From Gymnopilus junonius (taxonomy: Eukaryota > Basidiomycota > Agaricomycetes > Agaricales > Galerinaceae): 12,651 nucleotides of DNA. Within the stretch, counting starts at the first letter, position 1. Every line of letters starts with the position of its first letter. Below are positions 1-8,774 of the stretch, in pieces. The notes beneath the pieces were generated by a model. The model was not told where the DNA came from. It saw nothing but the letters and a program-made list of their open reading frames with translations, and searched no databases. The position numbers were made by a program, and so were the translations under genes. Location: positions 1 to 12,651 of the forward strand of contig JADNYJ010000806.1 in the NCBI GenBank assembly GCA_015501075.1, read 5' to 3'.

Positions 1-74
1 TATTGTATGCCTGTTCATGCTGTCCCTAAACCTGATGGCTCTGATTTCCATCTGATCATGGACCAGAGTGCAGG
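1..74 (+). pseudogene. Reverse transcriptase fragment of another retroelement
   Basis: Frame +1 reads without a stop through a VPKPDGSDF segment and then DQSAG, ending where the LTR-like block begins at 75. A VPKP-x-RL-x-D-x-S pattern is common near the start of reverse transcriptase domains in fungal retroelements, where the template-gripping motif follows. Only about 24 residues are visible, cut on the left by the window edge and on the right by the LTR. It is on the opposite strand to the chromovirus and its wording differs from the RT at 6.4-7.4 kb, so it is probably the insertion target. The short length keeps confidence moderate. Confidence 0.45.
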
Positions 75-453
75 TGTGACGCTAGGTGAATGAGGGACTT
101 CGAGGTGCTGAGGTGAGGTGGCAAGAGAGAGAGTCAATGTGGCGTCGACGTGGGATCCATCCCGGGGTCTTGTGACTCTAGACAGAGAGACCATGTCTCC
201 CTCGGTAGGGGAGCAGCTAATGGATGCTCAGCCGAGGAGGGTAGAGACGAGCTCTCACTTCATGCAGATGTGGAGGGCGGCGGGACAAAGTATATAAATG
301 GCAATGATAGAATAGTACAAAGCCGTAGTTACCGTTGTAGTAGAAGTGAAATAAATAAAAGTAAACAATGGTATCTATGGCATCACGGCAAGATAAGATA
401 ACAAAAAAGGGGATTGCAAGAAGGCCTTGCAGATGATATATCCCATCGTCACA
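75..453 (-). repeat. Probable long terminal repeat, 379 bp
   Basis: The block starts TGTGACG (75-81) and ends CGTCACA (447-453), a perfect 7-bp terminal inverted repeat with the TG...CA ends typical of LTRs. It lies where the RT fragment stops on the left. On the right it is next to a G6 tract on the minus strand, which would suit a 3' LTR of a minus-strand element. Against that orientation, the plus strand carries TATATAAA (about 292) followed about 55 bp later by AATAAATAAA, a plausible U3/R arrangement for a plus-strand LTR. No second copy lies in the window. Flanking 5-mers GCAGG (70-74) and GTGCC (454-458) do not match, so it is not a simple solo LTR with intact target duplication. Confidence 0.55.
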
Positions 454-474
454 GTGCCCCCCTGTCTGCAAGGC
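424..474. repeat. 9-bp inverted repeat across the LTR edge
   Basis: GCCTTGCAG (424-432) and CTGCAAGGC (466-474) are perfect reverse complements separated by 33 bp. The centre falls at about 449, within a few bases of the LTR boundary at 453. The left arm also forms a small hairpin, TGCAAG/CTTGCA, within about 416-431. No function can be assigned. Confidence 0.5.
454..466 (-). promoter_or_regulatory. Candidate polypurine tract
   Basis: The minus strand reads GACAGGGGGGCAC directly before the LTR start TGTGACG. Ty3/gypsy elements prime plus-strand DNA synthesis from a purine-rich tract at this position, and tracts ending in a few non-G bases before TG are known from fungal elements. It is short and interrupted by C, so it is a candidate only. 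Confidence 0.4.
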
Positions 475-566
475 TCTGATTGGCATCCGTCTTTGGCAGC
501 CTGTAGTTGCCCCGGCGTGTCTTCCTCTGCTTGGATGTCGAATTCAGACCCAAGCCAGGTTGCCTG

Positions 567-663
567 GAGGTAGAGGGAGTAGAGGACAGCCTGTCCAGCA
601 AGGCAGAAGGGCCAGCATGTGATGAAGTGGAGGGAGCTGAGGACAACCTATCTGCCAAGCTAG
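567..663 (-). repeat. 57-bp direct repeat encoding DRLSS(A/T)PSTS
   Basis: Plus-strand bases from 567 and from 624 align with an offset of 57 bp (19 codons). On the minus strand each copy encodes DRLSS followed by APSTS or TPSTS. The copies differ at several positions, so the duplication is old. It lies in the low-complexity linker of the unknown gene. Confidence 0.6.
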
Positions 664-3460
664 AGGAAGAAGGCAAGGTTTCCAGCCTTGACAAGAATGG
701 GGTGGCGGATGACTGAGCCAGCTCCAGGCCTGAAATGGGAGACCAAGCATCCTGTGACCTGCCACAGATACTGCTGTACTGTTTGGCATCGACAAAGTCG
801 CAGCTGATGGCATGTGCATCAGCAGTGTGACCGCCTGCAATGATGCCTCGGAAGGCAGCTGCATCCTCCATAGTCTCAAAGCGGAGCCAGAAGACTTGGA
901 ATCCGGCCTCGTTAGTGCGGACGATGCAGACAAGGTTGACTTTGATGACCGCCAAGATGCCATTAATCCAGCACACAATGTCATCCCAAACAAAAAATGT
1001 AGCAAGACTCCAAATGCTTAAATAGCGCGTGTTGCTCCTCGCGGCGATAGACCTTAGGATGGGGAAGGTCGTGCTGTCATGGCGGGAAACATGGCATCTA
1101 GCATGGTATGATCTCCCAATGGATGATTTGCAACATGCATTATGGGATCCTCCGAAGTGTCCATATGGTCGTCCTCCTGGGGCTTGAAGTCGACCTGTTG
1201 CGAAATAGGAGCCACAGAGGCAGAGCCATCGTTGTCACATGCAACACCCTTGCCTTTGTCCACTGCACTATGACTGTGTGGTGGCGATGCTAAACGAGTG
1301 ACCAGAGGCACCTGCGATGGAGCATGGGGCATTCAAAGTGGATGAGATGGAAGGATGGGAGCTGCTGTCGAGGGTGCAGCAAGAAAGGAACTGGGGCAGA
1401 CCCAGAAGCACTGCGAGGGGACTGAACTGGTGATCTAACAAGGAAGTAGGAGTGGTCCTGCCCGGGGAATGAGAGGGATGTCGCATGGGAGCCTACTCCT
1501 GGAAGCAACTGTTACCTCTGATCGGGGGTGCATGCTGAGAAGATGAAGACAAGGGAGATGGGTGGTGAGGAGGTGGTAGAGCAGGGTGAGGAGGAGACCA
1601 ATGATCATGCTCCTGATGAGACGGGACGAAGGGACGAGGTTGTGGCCCTGGACTCCTGGAACGGGAACATTGATGATAAACCTGAGCGCGCCGCTCACTT
1701 GCTGCACTGTGCGAGGTTGATGCCCTGGAGACTAAGGGAGCAGGACCGTGACCAGAAGAGGGAGAATGATGGCGAGGAGAGGGCGAATGAGGACGTGGTG
1801 GGAAAGGACCGATGGCTGTTGAGCAGGGTGATGCGGGGAACGAGTGCGTGGACATCCACGGATCACATCCACGTCCAGGGGGGAGAGTTGCTGGAGTGAC
1901 TCCTAGTATCTACCACTCCGTCCAAGTCAGAGTCATCAGGAAGAGGTGCGAGCCTGGATGTGGAGGCTGATTCGGGGTCGGGGTGTATAAATGCGCCCTT
2001 CTGTCCCAGGGTTGCTCCAAGGTCGTGTACACCCAAGAGACTTCCTCCGAGGCTGAAGACCTCGTCCGCTCTCCTCTTCCAGGAAGGGACATCGGGAGCA
2101 GGCTGACCAAACACAGTGATATCAGCTTTATAGTTGACCGGGGAGCGAGGGGTTCTTCGAAGTAAAGATGCCTGTAGTTTGCGCAGTCAAAATAAACCTC
2201 ACCTGACAAGTCCTTCTTGTTGTGCCCCCTACTCTCATCATGCACATTTCCCCATCGTCATCCATAGTCTCCTTCCATGTGGACCATTTGTTGTTCGGCT
2301 TCAATCCCAGGACTGCAGGAGGTGCAAGCGCTTCACCCTCATCCTGTGGAGCTGGATGCGGGGATCCGTATGCATCGAAAACCACGGGTCTGAGTATATG
2401 CCATCCTTGAAACCTTGTCCTTCTGGAGACAAATGCATGCGATCCTTACGCATCAGGGGATTAACTTGCCAGAGAGGTTGGATGGCATAGTCCTTGGTGA
2501 CATCCCGCAAGCACTGACCATGTTGGGCAATGACTAGGTCGATGGGTTCTTGTCGGAAGTGAGGCGAATGACCGAGGTCTCCAGGACGAAGTTGGGGAAG
2601 ATTGCACTGTACTTAAGTGCGCATCTTGGATCCGTGACGACATCAACCATATGGATAATGAAGCACGGAACCTTGTGCTTCAGAAGCCATAATCCTCAGT
2701 CTCCATACAGCCATTCAACCAAATGCCTATGAGGATTTCTTCTGCTGGTAATACCTCTGCTGGGGGGCGCTCGAGCTTTGATGTCATCGTGAAAGGCTGA
2801 GCCATCTGGACCAGGCAGACATAAGCTTGATGTCATGCTGAACGTGCACAAGCAAATCAACTCCCTCGTTGAATATCATGACAGTGTCAAGGGTTTTCAG
2901 ATCTTCTGAGGGGCAACCCGGCCTGTTCTCCCACAATTCCTATGAAGGAACGTAGCAGTCTTCCATGAGTGGATGCGTTGCTCGATTTCCTGCGCCCTTT
3001 TCATCAACTCCTTTATGTATGCGGACTTGAAGAATCCACGATTGGGGAAGGTCAATGGCTGCCAGTGGTCCGTCAGGGAAGCAAATTCTGGGGAAGAGTT
3101 GCTACTCTGTCAATGAATGAAACCTAACCAAGGGCGGGCAGGGTCAAAGTGTTGAGGTGAAACAGTGGGGTCGAAACGGCCAAGATGACCATCACAACGA
3201 TGAAGGTGGGTGGGGATGTCGCAAAAATGTCAATATCGGAGTCCTTTGTCCCCGGATAAAAAGCAGGCCGCATGGAATTTGGGGACCAAAGTTCCAAAGG
3301 CAGTCTTCTAATCGAACAGCTCTTGTTGAGACCACGCGAAATGGGGGAGGAAAAGCATATGGCATCGAGGATCATTGGGCGACAGAGATAGCCAGCGAAG
3401 CTTGTGAGACGTTCCGTCGTGAAAGACGGGGTACTATACTGAGTGCGGACGATGACATGA

Positions 3461-3505
3461 CTGAGAAGAAAGAGAGAAAGGAGAGGAGAGAGAAAAAGAA
3501 GGGAA
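3461..3505 (-). promoter_or_regulatory. Pyrimidine tract before candidate ATG
   Basis: The minus strand is almost pure C and T for about 45 bases, ends CTCAG, and is followed by TC and the ATG at 3458-3456. Fungal core promoters often carry a CT-rich block just upstream of the start codon. The CTCAG end also makes it a possible intron 3' splice site. Either reading supports a gene beginning here. Confidence 0.4.
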
Positions 3506-3507
3506 GT

Positions 3508-3648
3508 CAGAGCTAGGTGCAGCTAAAAGCATGACTCTGAAACTTTGGAAGCCAGGTGCTGCTACAAGCGCGACTCTTGAGAGCTCTGATGACTATACCC
3601 TCAAGACGATCGGATCAGTGCAGCTTCCGAAAGCACGACTTGTGTCAG
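3508..3648. repeat. Three diverged hairpin-like repeats
   Basis: Plus-strand units centred on TGC at 3518, 3557 and 3619 share the pattern GTGC(A/T)GCT, a few bases, AAGC(A/G)(C/T)GACT. The first has an outer stem CAGAG (3508-3512) with CTCTG (3535-3539) and an inner TGC/GCA pair (3518-3520 with 3529-3531). The third, read on the minus strand (TCGTGC then GCACTGATC), closely resembles a unit of the 12.1-12.65 kb array read on the plus strand. Pairing in the second and third is weak. Confidence 0.35.
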
Positions 3649-3845
3649 TAAGTCTTTTACGGACCCAACTAGAGCCAGTGCTGATGATGCGTGACTTGGT
3701 CAGGAGCAGGATAACGGAGAGAGAGGATAATGTGAAGAAAAAGGAAAACAGTCCAACCAAACTTAGGTCGAAAGGGCTAACAAACATAGACAAATAAAGG
3801 GATAAACTATGAAGAATTAGAGTAGCGAGATATGGAAACACATCT

Positions 3846-3853
3846 TTTATATA
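3846..3853 (-). promoter_or_regulatory. TATA-like box
   Basis: The minus strand reads CCTTATATAAAAGATG. A start site about 30 bases downstream would give a leader of roughly 360 bases containing the three hairpin-like repeats and ending at the ATG at 3458. The motif is common in AT-rich DNA, so confidence is low. Confidence 0.3.
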
Positions 3854-3999
3854 AGGAGAATTATGGGTTGAACAGTTCTACTGCTCGATAAGTCAAGTAA
3901 GGAATAACGAAGAAAATCAGGAAAAGTACGAAGATAATTGGTCTCAGGGGAGAAGGGAAAAAGAGTACCTACTTCACTAGTGACTCTAGGTATTCAATT

Positions 4000-4143
4000 T
4001 TAGTTCGGAGCATTGCGCAGGTCATATTCGGAAACCAAGAATCGTCGCAGGGCCATATCCTGCCCATCTAACCAAGTACATTCGACGATTGCCCTTCTTC
4101 CTTGAGGTGAGCTTATGGCTAATATGGCTTCTACTTCATATTC
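4000..4143 (-). other. Chromodomain at the Pol C-terminus
   Basis: EYEVEAIL (4120-4143) is followed, after loss of one base near 4119, by HKLTSRKKGNRR and YLVRWAGYGP (4049-4078), then by DDSWFP in a further frame and EYDLRNAP in another. The aromatic residues of the methyl-lysine cage (Tyr in the first strand, Trp of VRWAGY, Trp of DSW) are all present. Chromodomains in this position direct integration toward modified histones. Indels near 4119 and after GYGP break the frame. Confidence 0.88.
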
Positions 4144-4159
4144 AGGGGTAGCAATGAAA

Positions 4160-5326
4160 TCTCTAGTGGACGGGAGTATGGTTTGGTCCCCTAATCGGCA
4201 GGAGAGGGTGATACTTCTCAGGTGTTGAATGTTGAATACTGGTGCATAGGGTAAGTGTCTGGCAACCTCAAATGGTAGACATTGGTTGATTTTTCCAAGA
4301 CCTCAAAGGGGCCGATGGTTCATTGAATAAGTTTTTTACCAGTTCTTTGACATCTACAAGTTTCAAGGTGTGAGGATTGACCAGTATAGGTCGCCAACCT
4401 GATATCATCAGGAAGTTGCCGCCTTTTTATACACTTGGGCCTGTTTTTCCTGAGCCAGTACGAGAGCGTCATGAGCAGAATTATGAATTTCATTCAAGGC
4501 GGTGACAAATCTTCAGCTTTCTGACTAGAGAGAAAGGGCGAGACACGGGTCGGTCCTTTTACTAACGACGCAGTTGATATAGCAGGTGGTATCGAGGAGC
4601 AAGAAGCTGGGGAATACGAGGTCGAAGAATGAACCGAAGAGTTGTAGGCGAAAGCGAGACACTTAACCATTCTGACAAGAGGAATGGTTACTGCGACATA
4701 AGCTCTCAGCATCTGTTTATAGTAGCATTGAGAACTTCAGTCTGACCATCCGTCTGTGGTGGTGAGAGGAGGATAGAGCATAACACTGCCATAATGTGCT
4801 ACTACCGCTTTCCAGAAGTCCGTTGACCATCTTTTATCATGATCCATTATAATATGTTCTGGAAGACCGAAGATATTGATGACTCTTTCAACAAAGAGCT
4901 TGCGAATTCAATTTGACTGAGAGTATCATGAGTAGGCAGAATTATCGTGAACTTAGTCAATTTGTCGACTATCCCAGGACTGCCATGTATTTTAGTTCTC
5001 CAGAGGGTGGCAAACCGGTAATAAGATCGAGAGAGATGGTGGCAAATGGTCTATGCAGAATGTGAGCAGGTCGAAGAGGTCCGACTTTCTTCCTATGGTC
5101 CGTCTTGATCTTTTGGCATACATCGCAAGAAGAACAGTATGCAGACGCATCCTTTAGGAGTGTATTCCAGTAAAACATTTCTTGTAATTGCATGAAAACT
5201 GTCTGTAGCCAGAGTGAGCACCTTCAAATGGGGAGTCATGAATCCATCATAGCACGTAATTGACGAGGCTCTTAGGTATGCAAAGCCGTGCCTTCCAGTC
5301 CATGTCCATGAAATAAAGGAGACCAT
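4160..5326 (-). other. Integrase domain of pol
   Basis: The zinc-binding part is split: a worn N-terminal half in the frame from 5326, and CSSCDVCQK (Cys pair at 5116-5127) in the frame from 5193. The DDE triad is visible in three frames: the Asp of SLDLITG (5026-5028), the first Asp of MDHDKRW (4842-4844) and the Glu of DGQTEVLNA (4736-4738). The second Asp and Glu lie 106 nt apart, against 108 for an intact D35E spacing, so the net loss here is two bases. LAFAYNSSVHSSTSYSP follows at about 4650, then ALNEIHNSAHDALVLAQE. The GPY/F module reads TIGPFEVLEK (4290-4319), followed by APVFNIQHLR. Confidence 0.9.
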
Positions 5327-5699
5327 TTGATCCCTTGCAGAAGTGAGATGGTGTGATCATGACATTGGGATTGGGGACTTCATCCAGATATCGATTCTTG
5401 AAGTAAGGGTCTTCTTGGTAGCCCTTAACAATTCTTTAATCAGATCTGGATTAACAGACACCAGTAAATGTGATCTAGAATCCCAATCATCATCTACATT
5501 ATCAGGGGGAGGTTTAAGCCTGATGGATAGGTCCAATGATCGCCATGAGGAAAAGGTAGATCTTGCTCCTGGGAAAATTCCCGTTCTCCCTCCTCAAACA
5601 TTTCGACTACCTTGGCTTCATCTTCATCTTCCAAGCATTGCTTCCTAGTGCGAATGGGATAAGCATGCTTGTCTACCATCTTCCCACCACCAGATGGTA

Positions 5700-6345
5700 A
5701 AGGCGGCTTTAGGGGCTGGAGCGTTATACATGCGGTTTCTGCTTTTTGGGCTAATTCTCTTTTAGAGTCATCTTGTGTGATGTTCATGGAATTGTCTCGA
5801 ACAGGAGAGTCGTGCGGTATCCTAGGTAGGGCGATAGCGGGTCCACATTGGAGTGTATCTCCTGGTCTATGAACTATACGAAGGCCAGGATAAGCCGCAA
5901 ACACCCCCCCCATGCCGCCAGATGCCTGTTCGCATTTTCGTAGACTCGTGCCCATTGCAAAGCAGCATGGTCGGTAATGAGAATGATCTTTTCTCCTTCG
6001 ATAAAAGGTTGAAATTTCACCAGTGCTTCCTTAGCAGCGAGGGCCTCATGCTCCATCGCACTGTAATTCCGCTCGGCCGATCACAGAGTGCGACTCCAAT
6101 AAGCGATGACTCATTCAACGTGAACTACTGTGTCCTCAAAGAGGCTGCCCAGACATCCACTGTTGGTCATTCCATAATGTCCTTGATTAAAGGTGACACT
6201 AATGAAGGCACTGGCCCCCCAGCAACCCAGGCTTTATGAAGGCCTCATAAACCATGGTTCCCTGCAAATCACTGATTTTGATGGGCTGAACTTGCTGGAG
6301 ACTCGCGAGTGCCACATCTGATGCATCAGTATACAGGCGATAAGG
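5700..6345 (-). other. RNase H domain of pol
   Basis: YRLYTDASDVALA holds the first catalytic Asp (TDASD at 6316-6330). In another frame, HEALAAKEALVKFQPF (6056 downward) supplies the catalytic Glu, and LITDHAALQW the next Asp (5970-5972). A further frame continues GVFAAYPGLRIVHRPG and then a damaged stretch before LPRIPHDSPVRD. The part between 6240 and 6060 has several stops and is the most worn section of the domain. Confidence 0.88.
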
Positions 6346-6415
6346 AGCGCCTTGAATAGGATGACCTAAGATGGGGGCGGCGGCGAGGGCATCTTTTGCC
6401 TGCTGCCATGCGATT

Positions 6416-7392
6416 TCATGTTTCCGAGTTCCATGTCCAGTGGACTCCTTTGCGAAGAAGCGAGAAAAGGGGTGCTGCGATGAAAGAGTAAAAGGGTATG
6501 TATTGAGAGAAGTAAACCACCATCCCTAAAAATTTCTGAAGTTCCATAGCATTGTAGGGTCTGTCGAGGTCCAAAATGGCAGCGACCTTTTCCAAGTGGG
6601 TTGAGAGCCCTAGGCGAGAGATCTTTTGACCCAGTAACAGGATGGAGGAATAGCTGACAAAGCACTTGGAAGGGGAGAGAGTGACACCGCTGCCGAAATC
6701 GCTTTCAAGACTGTATCTAAGTGGACGAGGTGATCCTCCCAATTCTTGGAAAAGATGACTATGTCATCGATGTAGACCAGTGCAAAGAGCCAAAGATAAG
6801 GGGCTAGCACACCCTGCATGATACGCTGAAAAATGGAGGGACCATGTTGCGAAGCCCAAAGGGCATTCTCTTGAACTGCCAAAGTCCTAGATGACAACGG
6901 AAAGCCGTTTTCTCCTTGTCGGCTTCAGACAATTCTAACTGCGTGAATCCAGCTAAGGTCAAAAGAAGATAGGACTTGAGAGCCCGACAGTGCTTGAATA
7001 ATCTCAGACTGCCTTGGAATAGGAAATTCATCCGGAATCATCTTAGCATTAAGCTTGCGGTAGTCCACGATGAGATGGGGCTTGCCATTGTGATAAACCA
7101 CCATGACAGGGAAACCCCAGGGGCTAACTGATGGTTCAATGACACCTGCTTCGAACCAGGCATTGACCTGCTTGTCAATGATCTCCCTTTTCACAGGAGA
7201 AGCGCCATACATAGGCACTGAGATCGGCTGCATCCCTGGTTGTAGAGGAACTTCAACTCGTGCAGCAACCTTTCCCAACCTGCCGTCTACTCCAAAGGCA
7301 TCAACGTTGTTATGCAAAACCATCGCTAAATGGGGTAAGATTTCAGGAGGAATGTCTGGGCCTAGATTGACAAGTTTCGCAATATCACCCAT
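6416..7392 (-). other. Reverse transcriptase domain of pol
   Basis: The first frame (7392-6925) carries GVIEPSVSPWGFPVMVV, VDYRKLNAKMIPDEFPIPR and SSFDL, whose Asp is the first catalytic residue. A second frame gives FTQLELSEADKEKTAFRC and the FKRMPFGLRN block (about 6840-6870). A third frame gives YIDDIVIFS with the catalytic Asp pair (YIDD at 6763-6774). A fourth gives the thumb-connection part, GVTLSPSKC to WTWNSET (6416-6700). All catalytic aspartates survive, but at least three frameshifts separate them. Confidence 0.93.
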
Positions 7393-8052
7393 ACTGCCTT
7401 CATCCGCAACGCAGTAGTCTTGGGGCCCCAGGCATCATCTTCCTCCAATTGATCTGCATTACCCGAAGGAGCGGTTGAGGCCATCATCAAATCCTGTTCA
7501 CGAAGTGACCCAGCTATGACAGTGCGAATCCCGTCAGCGGCTGCTGCATAGCGAGGCAAGGCTTTCGCTTCCGGGTTGTCTAAGGAGTTTGGGTCCAACA
7601 AATAGCCAACAACATCACCTGTGCGGACATACCAAGGTTGAGAGCTTGGGTTTGCTATTGGCAAGTAGGGATTGGACGAAGAGATAAAGGTCATGGGGGC
7701 TGCTAGAATGTCGCAGTGTCCTACCGATTAACACCTTGTCGACAACCCAAAGGTCCTGAGATCCGAAGGCTGCATTCACTTTAACATTACAAACTGTGCC
7801 GGCGGGGATTAGTGCATCGCGCACAACTGACACGGGGAGGTTGGAAAAATTTTTGTTGGTCGACTTTGTTTTTGGCATGACGATATGCTTTGGAGCATAT
7901 GAAAGACTGGGAGAGGAAGGCTTGACGGATCTCAAATCCGAGGTCAATGCTCGCTGCGGAAGAGGCCGCGATTATTCTGCTCGACCTTTTCCGACATGTA
8001 CCTCACTATGTCCAGAGGCGTGATGAGTCAGACCAATTTCGTAGGTAGTTTG

Positions 8053-8312
8053 AAAGTCTTCTCCTAAGAGTAGGGGTACCCTCATGTCAGCACAACATAA
8101 GCTTCCAGGTCAAAACTGATAATCGATCCGTCTGAGGCTGAGGCAAAGAGCTGAGTCCTGACATAGCCAAGGACTTTAGCATTACCTGTCAAATGGTACA
8201 GTTTCATTCTCAACCCTTCCCGTATTTTAGGCAATCCTGTAGTGGAGTTGTAAAATTCTTCGGACATCAAGGTAATGTCGGCTCCTGAGTCTAAACGAGC
8301 TTGCACTGGCAT
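8053..8312 (-). other. Retropepsin-like protease domain of pol
   Basis: RLDSGADITLMSEEFY contains the catalytic DSGA at about 8280-8291. One frame runs from 8312 to 8082, ending FDLEAYVVLT. A second frame continues with RVPLLLGEDFQTTYEIGL (about 8032-8082), matching the hydrophobic-Leu-Gly-x-Asp-Phe block near the end of the retropepsin fold. The spacing between the two motifs, about 73 codons, is normal. One frameshift separates them. Confidence 0.85.
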
Positions 8313-8774
8313 ATTTCAGGGAGTGCACTTGAGCTTTGATATGAAGGGCTCTGGATCCTAATGACCCTAATCCTTCAGGCAAGGCAGCCCTTCTTCGCTA
8401 TGACAATATTCAGCAAAGGATCATCCATCTTCGGAACTCCGCATCAGGGATAAACGGGTTCGACGAAGGAGCAGTTATTCTTTCCCGTGAAGTGTACTGT
8501 TTTCTGCAAATAGCTCTAGGAATCGAGGGTGGTTCTTCAACCTCCTTGTTTTTGCCTTTCTTTTCAAACTGGACCCTGCGACGTTGGTTACGATTAGGGC
8601 TTTCCTTATGCGCCATGCAGGGCATGAGCTCCAGTTTGATGAGCATCTATGATGAATGCTTCCTTAACAGGGGACTCAATGTTCTCAACAATTAAGCGGA
8701 AGAAACGAAGCTAGATTCAACAATCATGGCTAAGTACTCTCGGTTCATCTCGGCCTCCTCATCCGGATCCAAAT

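Larger units (their letters stand above)
449..1003 (-). pseudogene. C-terminal part of the unknown gene, open to the LTR
   Basis: A single frame begins near 1003 (SIWSLATFFVWDDIVCWING) and stays open for about 185 codons. It ends SLADRGAL, with a TGA at 449-451 inside the first bases of the LTR. The first part alternates hydrophobic strands with polar turns (VNLVCIVRT, GFQVFWLRFE, DAAAFRGIIAGG, AHAISCDFV), a rhythm like a small alpha/beta fold such as an RRM; this is only a guess. A Ser/Pro linker with a 19-residue repeat and a short basic stretch (SKQRKTRRGNYR) follow. The open frame over this length, in a window full of frameshifts, suggests a real C-terminus. Confidence 0.5.
449..3458 (-). 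pseudogene. Decayed gene of unknown function between pol and LTR
   Basis: No frame is open throughout, but minus-strand segments with protein-like composition follow one another: about 3076-2901 (includes IKELMKRAQEIEQRIHSW), about 2937-2805 (ELWENRPGC and DIKLMSAWSRW), 2510-2301, 2385-2128, 2114-1863, a Pro/Ser/His-rich part about 1855-1054, and a C-terminal frame from about 1000 to 449. The proposed start ATG (3456-3458) follows a pyrimidine tract and is uncertain. The family is not recognised; the style resembles large hypothetical proteins of agaricomycetes. It could be a third ORF of the chromovirus, lying where env-like ORFs sit in other elements, a captured host gene, or part of a second element. 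No transmembrane or Env signature was seen. Confidence 0.5.
3459..3968. other. Gene-free stretch between pol and the downstream gene
   Basis: About 510 bases with no convincing coding on either strand. Reading the minus strand from high to low coordinates it contains a pyrimidine-rich patch (3966-3948), a TATA-like box (3853-3846), three hairpin-like repeats (3648-3508) and a pyrimidine tract ending at an ATG (3505-3461). This could be a promoter and leader for the downstream gene or a decayed LTR. No TG...CA-bounded block with a purine tract was found here. Confidence 0.5.
3969..8691 (-). pseudogene. pol: Decayed chromovirus pol (PR-RT-RH-IN-chromodomain)
   Basis: Pol of a Ty3/gypsy chromovirus: retropepsin matures the polyprotein, RT/RNase H makes cDNA, and integrase inserts it, guided by the chromodomain. 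Coding segments in order: linker 8646-8410, protease 8312-8053, linker 7947-7362, RT 7392-6416, RNase H 6345-5700, a connector down to 5494, integrase about 5326-4160, chromodomain about 4143-4000. The chain changes frame many times, so single-base indels dominate the damage. The proposed stop is TAG at 3969-3971, after EYLESLVK; in another frame a TAA at 4000-4002 comes first. Pol probably followed gag as a fused polyprotein, but the junction lies in damaged sequence near 8692. Domain order and catalytic motifs make the identification secure. Confidence 0.9.

Noticed and set aside
68..457. Solo LTR flanked by AGTGC at 67-71 and 453-457
   Set aside because: This target duplication would require LTR ends AGG...CAC instead of the perfect TGTGACG/CGTCACA termini, so the 5-base match is probably chance.
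1528..1899. Plus-strand ORF of 123 codons
   Set aside because: It lies opposite the Pro/Ser-rich minus-strand segment, is Glu/Arg-rich as expected of its complement, and has no recognisable motif.
3459..3968. 3' LTR of the chromovirus directly after pol
   Set aside because: No polypurine tract on the minus strand and no TG...CA-bounded block could be found; a heavily decayed LTR remains possible.
5853..6239. Plus-strand ORF of 128 codons
   Set aside because: It is antisense to the RNase H region, whose catalytic motifs read clearly on the minus strand.
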